Source: Roseateles sp. (GTDB lineage Bacteria; Pseudomonadota; Gammaproteobacteria; Burkholderiales; Burkholderiaceae_C). Taken from it: a stretch of DNA of 64,000 bases. The stretch is taken from assembly GCA_015657635.1 (NCBI GenBank), contig JACDQM010000188.1:18951-82950 (forward strand). The letters are read 5' to 3'. This document shows positions 53,432-62,295 of this stretch, piece after piece; position 1 is the stretch's first letter; each line of letters opens with the position of its first letter. The position numbers were made by a program, and so were the translations under genes. The notes beneath the pieces are model-generated. The model had not been told where the DNA came from. It saw only the letters and a list, made by a program, of their open reading frames with translations, and made no database searches.

Positions 53432-55675
53432 ATGCCCAGCCCGTCCAGCCTCGCCCGTCCCCGCCCCCAAACCGTCGCCCTGGCCATCGCCATGGCGCTG
53501 TCCGCCTGGCCTGCCACCCAGGCCTTCGCCCAGGACAGCAAGCCCGCTGACAAGAATCAGCTGGAGACCGTGGTCGTCACCTCCGAGCGCCGCGCCGAGA
53601 ACATCAAGGACGTGCCGAACGCCGTCTCCACGCTCAGCGGCGAGAAGCTCGACGTGCTGAACTCCGGCGGGCAGGACATCCGCTTCCTGTCCGGCCGCGT
53701 GCCCAGCCTGAACATTGAATCGTCGTTCGGCCGCGCCTTCCCGCGCTTCTACATCCGCGGCCTGGGCAACACCGATTTCCGCCTCAATGCCTCGCAGCCG
53801 GTCTCGCTGATCTATGACGATGTGGTGCAGGAGAACCCCATCCTGAAGGGCTTCCCGGCCTTCGACCTGAAGAACATCGAGGTGATCGCAGGTCCGCAGG
53901 GCACGCTGTTCGGCCGCAACACGCCGGCTGGCGTCGTCAAGTTCGAGTCGGTCAAGCCGTCCAAGAAGCAGGAGGGCTATTTCAACGTCTCTTACGGCAC
54001 TTATGGCACGGCTAGTGCGGAAGGCGCCTTCAACCTGCCATTGAGCGGTGACTGGTCGGCCCGCATTTCGGCCCAGGTGCAGCAGCGTGACGACTGGGTC
54101 AAGAACCAGGTGCCCAATGCAGCGACCAAGGAGACCGAGGGCTACAACGATCGCGCGGTGCGCCTCCAGGCCCTGTACGAGCCGAACAAGGACTTCAGCG
54201 CGCTGTTCAACCTGCACAACCGCGAGCTCAAGGGCTCGCCGCGCATGTTCCGCTCCAGCATCATCAAGCCGGGCAGCAACAACGAGCTGGTGGATGGCTT
54301 CGATCCCGCCAAGGTCTATATCGACGGGCTGAACACCCAGACCCTGCACGCCACCGGCGGCAGTGCCAAGCTGAAGTGGGCCTTCAATGGCTTCAACCTG
54401 CATTCGATCACCGCGATCGAGACCGTGCAGCCCTTCAGCCGCGCCGACGTCGACGGCGGCTACATCAACAACTTCGTCGCGCCGCCGCCCTTCAACGCCG
54501 AAGGCAATGTGTTCTGGAGCTCCGAGACCTCGGACGCGCTCAAGGGCCACCGCCAGCTGAGCCAGGAACTGCGCGCCGAGTCGACGGCCGCCGGCCCGCT
54601 GCGCTGGCAGGGCGGCCTGTACTTGTTCGACGAGCGCTATGACATGGTGCAGGTGGACTACCTCGCGCCGCCGGCCAACTCGACAGTCGTGACCCGCCAG
54701 ACCAACAAGGCCTGGGCGCTGTTCGGCTCGGTCAACTACCAGCTGAGCCCGCAGCTCAATCTGCGCGCCGGCCTGCGCTACACGCAGGACAAGAAGGACC
54801 TGGCCCTGCTGTCCGGCAGCGTCAACACCAGCAATGGCAGCGCTGCCAGCACCGACAACAACAAGGTGAACTGGGACGTCTCGGGCACCTACGCGCTGAG
54901 CAAGGAGACCAACCTCTATGCGCGCGTTGCCACCGGCTTCCGCGCCGCGTCGATCTACCCGGCCAGCGGCTTCGGTCCTCTGAGCCAGGCACGCCCGGAA
55001 AACGTCACCTCCTATGAGGCCGGTGTGAAGTCCGACTTCTGGGACCGCCGTGCGCGCCTGTCGGCCAACGTGTTCTCCTACACCGTGAAGGACCAGCAGA
55101 TCACGGCAGTGGGCGGCACCAACAACACCAACACCCTGATGAACGCCAGCAAGGGCACGGGCCGCGGCTTCGAGCTGAACCTCGACCTGATCCCGGTGGA
55201 CGCCCTGCTGCTGACCCTGGGCGCCAGCTACAACGACACCGAACTCAAGGACCGCAGCCTGGCCCTGCCGCGCTCGGGCAGCAACCCGACGGTGCTGGAT
55301 CCGGCCGTGGGCGGTGGCAACTTCAGCATCTACGGCAACCCGCTGCCCAATGCGCCGAAGTGGATCGCCAACGCCACCGCGCGCTACTCGATCCCGACCG
55401 CCGCAGGCAACGAGTTCTACATCTACACGGACTGGGCCTACCGTTCCAAGGTCAACTTCTTCCTGTATGACTCGAAGGAGTTCACCGGCAAGGCTCTGAC
55501 CGAAGGCGGCCTGCGCCTGGGCTATGTCTGGAACAACGGCAAGTACGAAGCGGCACTGTTCGGCCGCAACATCACCAACCAGATCCGCATCACCGGCGCG
55601 ATCGACTTCAACAACATGACGGGCTTCATCAACGACCCGCGCACCTACGGCGTGCAGTTCAAGGCGCTGTTCTAA
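53432..55675 (+). CDS. TonB-dependent outer-membrane receptor
   Basis: A 747-residue outer-membrane transporter. The signal peptide (TVALAIAMALSAWPATQAFA) is followed by a TonB box-like segment QLETVVVTSERRAEN and the plug domain (VPNAVSTLSGEKLD, then FYIRGLGNTDFRLNASQPVSLIYDDVV, then GPQGTLFGRNTPAGVV). A 22-strand barrel ends in aromatic Phe (FKALF), as required for outer-membrane insertion. It has the oligomer-free organisation of the Fec/CirA-like and carbohydrate receptor groups. The LacI-type operator upstream points to a sugar-derived substrate (inference). AGGAG lies before the ATG. Confidence 0.95.
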   Translation: MPSPSSLARPRPQTVALAIAMALSAWPATQAFAQDSKPADKNQLETVVVTSERRAENIKDVPNAVSTLSGEKLDVLNSGGQDIRFLSGRVPSLNIESSFGRAFPRFYIRGLGNTDFRLNASQPVSLIYDDVVQENPILKGFPAFDLKNIEVIAGPQGTLFGRNTPAGVVKFESVKPSKKQEGYFNVSYGTYGTASAEGAFNLPLSGDWSARISAQVQQRDDWVKNQVPNAATKETEGYNDRAVRLQALYEPNKDFSALFNLHNRELKGSPRMFRSSIIKPGSNNELVDGFDPAKVYIDGLNTQTLHATGGSAKLKWAFNGFNLHSITAIETVQPFSRADVDGGYINNFVAPPPFNAEGNVFWSSETSDALKGHRQLSQELRAESTAAGPLRWQGGLYLFDERYDMVQVDYLAPPANSTVVTRQTNKAWALFGSVNYQLSPQLNLRAGLRYTQDKKDLALLSGSVNTSNGSAASTDNNKVNWDVSGTYALSKETNLYARVATGFRAASIYPASGFGPLSQARPENVTSYEAGVKSDFWDRRARLSANVFSYTVKDQQITAVGGTNNTNTLMNASKGTGRGFELNLDLIPVDALLLTLGASYNDTELKDRSLALPRSGSNPTVLDPAVGGGNFSIYGNPLPNAPKWIANATARYSIPTAAGNEFYIYTDWAYRSKVNFFLYDSKEFTGKALTEGGLRLGYVWNNGKYEAALFGRNITNQIRITGAIDFNNMTGFINDPRTYGVQFKALF

Positions 55676-55720
55676 GGGCCACGGCGGCCGCCGCCGCAGC
55701 GGCGGCTGCGCAAGTCCTGA

Positions 55721-55734
55721 CCCCCGAAAGGGGG
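55721..55734. terminator. CCCCC-GAAA-GGGGG hairpin after the TonB-dependent receptor gene
   Basis: A 5-bp GC stem closed by a GAAA tetraloop, preceded at 55687-55705 by a second GC-rich stem (GCCGCC-rich). It lies 46 bp after the receptor stop. There is no T-tract, so it may be a terminator or part of a dispersed GC-rich intergenic element similar to that at 13482. Confidence 0.5.
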
Positions 55735-55753
55735 CTGTGCTGAGCTGGGTGAT

Positions 55754-55792
55754 GATCAGGGTGCGACGCCTACAATGCGGCGCACCCTGATC
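55754..55792 (+). promoter_or_regulatory. 12-bp inverted repeat framing a -10 box upstream of pyrE
   Basis: GATCAGGGTGCG (55754-55765) and CGCACCCTGATC (55781-55792) are perfect inverted repeats. The 15-nt centre contains TACAAT (55771-55776), one base from the TATAAT -10 consensus, flanked by CGC/GCG that extend the symmetry. No clear -35 is visible. A repressor dimer bound here would block the promoter; alternatively the repeat forms an RNA hairpin in the pyrE leader. Confidence 0.6.
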
Positions 55793-55810
55793 TGCTTCTG
55801 ACCGACGCCC

Positions 55811-56488
55811 ATGACTACCGCTGTTTCGCCCGATCCCCTGGCCCAGGACTTTGTTGCCTTCGCGGTCGAGGCCGGCGTGCTGCGTTTCGGCGAATTCAAG
55901 ACCAAGGCCGGGCGGCTGTCACCGTATTTCTTCAACGCCGGCCTGTTCGACGACGGCGCCAAGCTCGGCCGCCTCGCGCAGTTCTATGCGCAGCGCCTGC
56001 TGGCTTCGGGCCTGCAGTTCGACATGATCTTCGGCCCGGCCTACAAGGGCATCACGCTGGCTGCGGCGTTGTCGATCGAACTGGCGCGCCTGGGCCACAA
56101 CAAGCCCTTTGCCTACAACCGCAAGGAAGCCAAGGACCATGGCGAAGGCGGCACGCTGGTGGGCGCGCCGGTGCGCGGCCGCGTGTTGATCATCGACGAC
56201 GTGATCTCCGCCGGCACCTCGGTGCGCGAGTCGATCGCCATGATCACCGCCGCCGGCGCCACGCCCTGCGGCGTGACGATCGCGCTGGACCGCCAGGAAA
56301 AGGCGGCCGAAGGCGGCGTCGACATGGCCTGGTCGGCGGTGCAGTACGTCACGCAGCAACTGGGCCTGCCGGTTGTCTCGATTGCCGGACTGGCCGACTT
56401 GCTGCAGTATCTGCAAACCACCAGCAACCCCGCCGCCGCCAGCCATTCGGCCGCCGTGCAGGCCTATCGCGAACGCTACGGAGTGTGA
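55811..56488 (+). CDS. pyrE: Orotate phosphoribosyltransferase
   Basis: Joins orotate and PRPP to form OMP in pyrimidine biosynthesis. The 225-residue protein has the typical N-terminal LRFGEFKTKAGRLSPYFFNAGLF, the catalytic-loop region AYNRKEAKDHGEGG (with active-site Lys) and the PRPP-binding motif VLIIDDVISAGTS. The ATG is 19 bp after the inverted repeat described above. The stop overlaps the next gene start as TGATG. The nearest genes are not pyrimidine genes. Confidence 0.97.
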   Translation: MTTAVSPDPLAQDFVAFAVEAGVLRFGEFKTKAGRLSPYFFNAGLFDDGAKLGRLAQFYAQRLLASGLQFDMIFGPAYKGITLAAALSIELARLGHNKPFAYNRKEAKDHGEGGTLVGAPVRGRVLIIDDVISAGTSVRESIAMITAAGATPCGVTIALDRQEKAAEGGVDMAWSAVQYVTQQLGLPVVSIAGLADLLQYLQTTSNPAAASHSAAVQAYRERYGV

Positions 56489-57153
56489 TGCGAGCTCAGA
56501 TCTGTCGTCCCCTGGTCCAGGCCCTGTGCCTGGCCGCCGCGTCCAGTGCCAGCCTCCCGGCCTGGGCGGCCAGCGGCGGCACGATCTTCACCTGCACCAC
56601 CGCAGATGGTCGGCGCCTGACCTCGGACCGCCTGATCAACGAATGCAATGACCGCGAACAGCGCATCCTGAATCCCGACGGATCGCTGCGTGCCGTCGTG
56701 CCGCCGGCGATGTCGCCCGAGGAGCGCGCCACCCACGAGGCGCGCCAGCGCAAGCTGGCGGCTGAACGCGCAGCCCAGCAAGACGCGGTGCGGCGCGACC
56801 GCAATCTGATGATGCGCTTCCGTGACGAGCCCGCGCACCAGCTGGCGCGCGACGCGGCGCTCGACGATGTGAAGAAGTCGATGCAGATCTCCGAGCGCCG
56901 CATCGAGGAACTCGCCAAGGAGCGCAAGCCCCTGCTCGACGAGGCCGAGTTCTACAAGGGCAAGGCGCTGCCGGCCAAGCTCAAGCAGCAGCTGGACGCC
57001 AACGATGCTTCCACCGAAGCGCAGCGCGTGCTGATCGACAACCAGAAGGCCGAGTTGGTGCGGGTCAACAAGCTCTACGACATCGAGCTGGCACGCCTGA
57101 AGCGCCTGTGGGCCGGCACCGCGCCGGGCACGCTGGACGGCCCGGTCAAGTAG
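56488..57153 (+). CDS. DUF4124-domain periplasmic protein
   Basis: A 221-residue exported protein. The signal peptide (LVQALCLAAASSASLPAWAA) leads into a short DUF4124-type beta domain, TIFTCTTADGRRLTSDRLINECNDREQRILNPDG. A long Arg/Lys/Glu-rich helical region follows (ATHEARQRKLAAERAAQQDAVRRDRNLMMRFRDEP), then a second helical stretch likely to form a coiled coil. The family is common in Burkholderiales and its function is not known. The start overlaps the pyrE stop as TGATG, so the two are coupled; GTG at 56485 is the alternative. Confidence 0.85.
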   Translation: MRAQICRPLVQALCLAAASSASLPAWAASGGTIFTCTTADGRRLTSDRLINECNDREQRILNPDGSLRAVVPPAMSPEERATHEARQRKLAAERAAQQDAVRRDRNLMMRFRDEPAHQLARDAALDDVKKSMQISERRIEELAKERKPLLDEAEFYKGKALPAKLKQQLDANDASTEAQRVLIDNQKAELVRVNKLYDIELARLKRLWAGTAPGTLDGPVK

Positions 57154-57183
57154 TAGCCGCTCCAACTCGACGCCTGCGCGGCT

Positions 57184-58950
57184 TCAGCGCATCTCCTGCC
57201 ACGGGTAGTCACGCTGCGGCGGATCGCACTGCAGCGGGCGCGGCTTGGCCGCATCGACGACATCCCCATCACACAGCTTGAGCCAGTCGGCGCCCGCGCC
57301 GGTCGGCCGGAATTCGCGCAGGCGCTGTGCCACATGGCGCGCGCGGTCCACATCGCCGCTGGCCTGCAGCGACTGCGCCCAGCTCATCATCAGCCGCACA
57401 TCGATCAGGTTGTGTGCGGTGCGCCGGGTGGCCGCCAGCGCCTCGGTGCCCGGGCCGTAGCTGGTGGCCGCCGCATAGTCGGCCTGGGTCGAGAAGAACA
57501 GGCTGCGCTGGCCGCGCTCGATGCGCTGCGCCAAAGGCTTGGCGTTGGCGGGTGGCGAGTAGATCTCGACCACGCGCAGATAGTCCCAGGCCGCAAACAC
57601 GCTGCCCGCCGCCAGCAGCAGGCCGGCCGCACGCCACAGCGGCGCCGTCGGGGCCTGCCCGATGCGCCGTGATGCTGCACCCGCCTGCGCCTGCGGGGCC
57701 AGCCCCAGGCCCAGCGCAAAGGCGGTGGGCAGCAGGAAATAGGCATACCAGAGCGGGTACTCCAGCAAGCTGTGCAAGCCGATCGTCAGCACCAGCATGA
57801 AGGCGCTGCGCAGCAGCACCGCCGGCTCGCCCTGCGCCCGCACGCTGGCACGCCAGACCTGCCACAGCGACCAGGCCAGCAAACCCAGCACCAGCAAGCC
57901 GAGCGGCCAGCCCAGCTCGACCAGCAGCTGCATCGGCAGGTTGTGACTGTGATCGAAGAAGGCGATCGGCCGGTCGGGGAAGGGCGTCATCGTCCAGGCC
58001 AGGTTGAACTCGCCCCAGCCCACGCCCGTCCAGGGATGCGCCATCAGCAGCGCCCAGCTGTTGCGCAGGATGGCCAGGCGCGACGGCGAGCCGGCGCCTT
58101 CGGCCAGGCGCGACTCAGCCCCGAAGGCATGCGCGCCCAGATGCGCCCAAACCCACATCAGCCCCCAAGCCGCCGCCAGCATCAGCGGCGTGGCCAGCAG
58201 CGCCAGGCGCGCCGCGCGCGACAGCTTGCGGTCCAGCGCCCCCCAGACCGCCAGCACCAGCACGCCCAGCATGCCGGTGCGCGAGGCGCTCAGGATGATG
58301 GTGAACACGAAGACGAACAACAGTGCCGGCAGCGCCACCCGGCTGCCGCCCAGGCGCGCCAGCCGACCGGACTCGGCCAGCCACAGCGCGGCCACGCAGG
58401 CCCACATCATCAGGCTGGACAGATGGTTGGGCTGGCGCAGATTGCCCACCGCGCGGCCGACGATGCCGGAGCGCGCGATCAGCGTGCCGTCCGCCAGCGT
58501 CGGGAAGAAGACCTGGATCAGACTGATCGCCACGCTGGCCAGGCCGGCGGCCAGCAAGGCCCAGCAGAAGGCCGCCCACCAGGGCAGCGCATCCGCGGGC
58601 CGCAGCCGACTGGCGGCAGACAGCACCCACGCCGCTGCCGCCAACATGGCAGCGCTGCACAGCGCCAGTGACAGCGGCAGGCCGGTCCACAGCGGCGAGG
58701 CCAGCGCCGCAGCAAGCAAGAGCAGCGTGGCCAGCTGGGCCGCGCCGGCGCCACCGCCCTGGCCGCGCTGTGCGGTGCCTATCGGCATCAGCATCAGCAC
58801 CAGGCCCCAGCCGGCCAGCGCGGCCAGCTGGTTGAACAAGGTGGCATTGGGCGTGAGATTGAAGGCGATCAGCGGCGCCAGCGTGCAGGCGGCCAGCATG
58901 GCCATAAGCGCCGCGCGGGTGCCGGCGGAATGAGTAGGCGTGATGCGCAT
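57184..58950 (-). CDS. PglL-like O-oligosaccharyltransferase / O-antigen ligase family protein
   Basis: Polytopic inner-membrane enzyme of 588 residues with about 12 transmembrane helices and a large periplasmic loop. Members transfer lipid-linked glycan to protein (PglL) or lipid A (WaaL). The Wzy_C-type core contains RSGIVGRAVGNLRQPNHLS and, in the loop, GVGWGEFNLAWTM followed by DHSHNLPMQLLVELGWPLG; the HSHN..QL..E pattern is the PglL signature. The C-terminal domain is soluble, the usual extra domain in betaproteobacterial PglL. No pilin or glycan cluster is adjacent. The ATG at 58950 was used. Confidence 0.88.
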   Translation of the reverse strand: MRITPTHSAGTRAALMAMLAACTLAPLIAFNLTPNATLFNQLAALAGWGLVLMLMPIGTAQRGQGGGAGAAQLATLLLLAAALASPLWTGLPLSLALCSAAMLAAAAWVLSAASRLRPADALPWWAAFCWALLAAGLASVAISLIQVFFPTLADGTLIARSGIVGRAVGNLRQPNHLSSLMMWACVAALWLAESGRLARLGGSRVALPALLFVFVFTIILSASRTGMLGVLVLAVWGALDRKLSRAARLALLATPLMLAAAWGLMWVWAHLGAHAFGAESRLAEGAGSPSRLAILRNSWALLMAHPWTGVGWGEFNLAWTMTPFPDRPIAFFDHSHNLPMQLLVELGWPLGLLVLGLLAWSLWQVWRASVRAQGEPAVLLRSAFMLVLTIGLHSLLEYPLWYAYFLLPTAFALGLGLAPQAQAGAASRRIGQAPTAPLWRAAGLLLAAGSVFAAWDYLRVVEIYSPPANAKPLAQRIERGQRSLFFSTQADYAAATSYGPGTEALAATRRTAHNLIDVRLMMSWAQSLQASGDVDRARHVAQRLREFRPTGAGADWLKLCDGDVVDAAKPRPLQCDPPQRDYPWQEMR

Positions 58951-59062
58951 GGGGCCGCATCATCACATGAGCCTGCGCCGCGGCCAGCCCGATGCAGCGT
59001 CAGATTGCAGGGTTGAACGCTGATCGCCGCATCCAGCCACAGCCCTCGAGTTCAAAGCGCGC

Positions 59063-59827
59063 TCACATCTGCTTGAACAAGTGGGCGTAGCTCTCGGCCA
59101 CCTGCAGGACATCTTTGTGCGCCTTGAGCTGGACCTGCAGGCGGCCGCGAAAGTCGCGGCTGACGCCAGCCACCGCTCCCACATTCACCACGGTGCTGCG
59201 GTGGATCTGCCAGAACTGCTGCGGGTCCAGCTCCTCGACCAGCTCCTTCAGGGGTTTGCGGATCAGGGCCTCGGAGTCGCGCAGCGCCAGGCGGGTGTAT
59301 TTGCTGTCGGACTGGAAGTAGAGCACCTCGTCCACCGTGATCAGGCGCAGGGTCTGGCCGATCGAGGCATTGATCCAGCGCAGCGGCGCCCGAGCCGCAG
59401 GCTGGGCCGGCGCAGCCAGTTGCTGCAGCACCTGATCCAGCCCGGTTTGCGGACTGGCCAGGCGCTGCTTGAGGCGGCCGATGGCGGTGAACAGACGGCC
59501 AGGGTCCAGAGGCTTGAGCAGGTAGTCCACCGCGCCCTGGTCGAAGGCGTCCACCGCGTACTGGTCATAGGCGGTGACGAAGACCACATGGCTGCGCCCA
59601 GCGACCCGTCGGGCCACATCCAGGCCACTGGCGCCGGGCATCTGGATGTCCAGGAACAGCACGTCCGGCGCATGCAAGTCCAGCTGACGCAGCGCCTCGA
59701 TGCCATCACTGGCCTCGCCCACGATGCTCAGCTCAGGCCAGAGCTGGCCCAGGCGTTCGATCAGTTCTTGGCGCAGCGTGTCTTCGTCTTCGGCGACCAC
59801 GGCGGTCGGGGAAGTCAGCGATTTCAT
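59063..59827 (-). CDS. LytTR-family response regulator
   Basis: A 254-residue response regulator. The receiver domain has the acidic pair in VVAEDED, phospho-acceptor D60 (VLFLDIQMPG), Thr in VFVTAYDQYA and Lys in LLKPLDP. The C-terminal LytTR DNA-binding domain begins near INASIGQTLRLITVDEVLYFQSDSKYT and holds FWQIHRSTVVNVGAVAGVSRDF. The start is fixed by a 4-bp ATGA overlap with the upstream kinase gene, with GGAAC before it. It is the last gene of a three-gene unit with two LytS-like kinases; the intact kinase is the expected phosphodonor. Confidence 0.95.
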   Translation of the reverse strand: MKSLTSPTAVVAEDEDTLRQELIERLGQLWPELSIVGEASDGIEALRQLDLHAPDVLFLDIQMPGASGLDVARRVAGRSHVVFVTAYDQYAVDAFDQGAVDYLLKPLDPGRLFTAIGRLKQRLASPQTGLDQVLQQLAAPAQPAARAPLRWINASIGQTLRLITVDEVLYFQSDSKYTRLALRDSEALIRKPLKELVEELDPQQFWQIHRSTVVNVGAVAGVSRDFRGRLQVQLKAHKDVLQVAESYAHLFKQM

Positions 59828-60950
59828 GGTTCCAGTTCCAAGGTGAAAACGGTGTGCCCGGCTTCGCTGTGACAACGCAACTCGGCCGGACCGGCGCTGC
59901 TGGCGCGCAGGCGGGCCGCCACTTCGCGCAAGCTCGCATCGTCGCCGCACAGGCCGGGCAAGTTCAGCCGCAGTTCCAGGCGCAAGCCCTGCTCGCCAGG
60001 GCCCCAGACGCTGGCCTTGAGCTGACACTGGCTGGGCAGGCGCTGCTGTTCCTGCCAGGCCAGCCGCAGCGCGCGCTGCAGCAGGGGCAAGAGCAGCATC
60101 GGCGGCAAGGCCCGGTCGTTCAATTCGGCGGGCCAGTCGCTGCTGAACTGCAGGGTGCAAGCCCGCAGCCCGGCCATCACGGCCAGATAGCTGTCCAGCA
60201 GCTCGGCTTCGCTGCCCAGCCTGGTGCCGCTGTCGCGCAGGCGCGGCAGCGCCACGCGCAAGTGGCGGATCAGCCGCTCCATCTGGGCGGCAGCCTGGGG
60301 CTCGGCGCGCTCATAGGCTTGCTCGACATGAACCAGCGTGTCGAACAGCAGCTCCGGCTCGACCTGGGCCTGCAAGGCGCCAGACGGCTGGCCAAGATCT
60401 CGCGCGCCATGGCGCTTTGCTGCTGCAGGACTTGTTGCAATTGCCGGCGCGCCAGCGCCTGGCGCTGGCGCATCTCGTCCAGAGCGGCCAGCAAGGCGCA
60501 AGGGATCAGAGCCGTCAAACCCAGTCCCAGCAGCGCCGTCCAGTGCGATGAAGGGACATATGTCTTGCCTTTGAGCAGCCAGATCATCTGGTTGTAGTTG
60601 GGCCAGGCCAACCATTGCTCGGCCGCCCGGATCAGCAGGGCGCCGAGCAGCGCGCTCAGCAGGGTGGCTGCCGTCAAGCGCCACAGCCGCCTGGGATGAG
60701 CGCGGTCACTGCGCGCCACAGGCAGCCACAGCAGGAGCATGCAGGCGATCACCAGCTGCGGCTCCAGCAGGTACCGGCCCAGGTATTGCGCCAACAAGCC
60801 GGGGTCGGCAGCGCTCAGATAGACCAGGTTGCTGAGCTCGATCAGGCTGGAGATCAGCCCCAACAGGATGTAGCCGAGCCACTCGCGCCAGCTCAACGAA
60901 CGCCAGGCTTGCAGGGCCTGCCCGACACCGGCGTGAAGCGCCCGGCTCAT
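59824..60950 (-). pseudogene. LytS-like degenerate sensor kinase, frameshifted
   Basis: Paralogue of the intact kinase directly upstream. Four transmembrane helices (WLGYILLGLISSLIELSNLVYL onward) precede a His-kinase-like domain. Two defects are visible. First, the frame breaks near 60384: the N-terminal frame (60270-60950) ends in nonsense after ILASRLA, and the C-terminal frame continues ALQAQVEPELLFDTL; the span of 1127 bp is one base short. Second, the phosphorylated His of PHFLFN is Glu (PELLFD, codon 60352-60354), and the N-box is RALRLAW instead of ENAIKHG. Even without the frameshift it could not autophosphorylate. Overlaps of ATGA with both neighbours show it belongs to the operon. 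Confidence 0.85.
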
Positions 60951-62119
60951 GCGCGGCCTCCTGACTGGCCCAGGGTCGCGCTGGACGGGGCCTGCGCATG
61001 CGGCGACATGAGCAACAAGGGCAGACGCAGGCGCGCCCGCACGCCGCGCGGCTCGGCCGCTTCCAGCTCCAGCGCTGCGCGGCTGCCAAACATGGCCTCA
61101 AGCCGGGCGCGGATATTGGCCAGCCCGACTCCCGAGCCACCACTGCCGCTGAAACCCTGTCCGTTGTCCTGCACTTCCACACACAGGCTCATGCCCTGCG
61201 CGACGGCGATGATGCGGATGCAGCCGCCCTCGGGCAAGGGGTATATGCCGTGCTTGATGGCGTTCTCCACCAGCGTGGACAGCACCAGTGTGGGCAGGAT
61301 GGCGCCGCGAAGCTCGTCCGCGACGGCGACATCGAATCGCAGGCGCTCGCCCATGCGCATCTGCAGGATGGCCAGGTAGTTGCTGATCAGATCGAGCTCC
61401 TGGCCCAGGGTCGACTCGCTGCGCCGCATGCCGGGCAGGGCCGCACGCAGGTAGGCGATCAGGCTGCGCAGCATGTCGCGACCGCGCTCAGGCGTGGTCT
61501 CATACAGGCGCTTCACATGGGCCAGGGTATTGAACAGAAAGTGCGGCTCGATCTGGGCATGCAAGGCGCTCAGCTGGGCTTCCATCTGCTGGCCCTGCAG
61601 CCGCAGCTGCTGGCGGGCGCTCTCAGCCAGCTCTTGGCGCAAGGCGTGCTCCTTGCGCGCCGCCAGCAGCAGGGCGTAGGCCAAGCCGCCGAACAGCATC
61701 CAGAGCACGGTGGTCGAAAAAACCCAGGTCCACTTCAGCTGCGCCTCGGGGTTGTCCAGTCGCCCCACGAAGTTTCGGGCCAGCGTCGATGCAAAAGCAG
61801 CCGCGCCCAAGGCCAGGCCGCGCCACAGCAGAGCCGGCCCCGGGCGCGGCCGGTACAGCCAGGCCTCCACGAGGGCGACCGCCAGCAGCAACGTCAGGCC
61901 GGTGATCAGGTTCTGGCGGGTGAAGCGCAGCAGCGTCAGCAGCCAATCCTGCCCCGGATCATCTGGCCGATACCAGCCCAGCGCGCGTGACAAGGCGACC
62001 ACCAGGCAAAAACAGCACACGGCGGCGATCAGTCGCAGATTGAAGATCTGCAAGAAAACCTGGCTGCCGCTGTGCGGGCCTGGCGCCGGATCAGTGAGCG
62101 AAGAATGCATGCGCGGCAT
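60947..62119 (-). CDS. LytS-like sensor histidine kinase
   Basis: A 390-residue inner-membrane histidine kinase of the LytS/YehU type. About four transmembrane helices (LRLIAAVCCFCLVVALSRALG, LITGLTLLLAVALVEAWL, and two more) precede the His_kinase and HATPase domains. The phospho-acceptor is H193 in QIEPHFLFNTLAHVKRL, the N-box is VENAIKHGIY, and the G-box is QDNGQGF followed by GVGLANIRARL, so all key residues are present. It is the first gene of the operon with the degenerate kinase and the LytTR regulator. The start at 62119 is chosen; 62110 is possible. Confidence 0.93.
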   Translation of the reverse strand: MPRMHSSLTDPAPGPHSGSQVFLQIFNLRLIAAVCCFCLVVALSRALGWYRPDDPGQDWLLTLLRFTRQNLITGLTLLLAVALVEAWLYRPRPGPALLWRGLALGAAAFASTLARNFVGRLDNPEAQLKWTWVFSTTVLWMLFGGLAYALLLAARKEHALRQELAESARQQLRLQGQQMEAQLSALHAQIEPHFLFNTLAHVKRLYETTPERGRDMLRSLIAYLRAALPGMRRSESTLGQELDLISNYLAILQMRMGERLRFDVAVADELRGAILPTLVLSTLVENAIKHGIYPLPEGGCIRIIAVAQGMSLCVEVQDNGQGFSGSGGSGVGLANIRARLEAMFGSRAALELEAAEPRGVRARLRLPLLLMSPHAQAPSSATLGQSGGRA

Positions 62120-62295
62120 TCTCGGGGGCAACTGAAAGGCCGGTGCCGCAATGCGACGAAAGCCGGCCTGGGCGGACCAACAGCCCGGCGCCTGGGGCCG
62201 GACTCCTGGGGCATCAGCTGGCGCAGCCTGTGCAGGCAGGGGCGCAAGGCATGCGCTCAAGCACCGCGGCCGGACCGGTGCAGCTCAGCTTCGCT

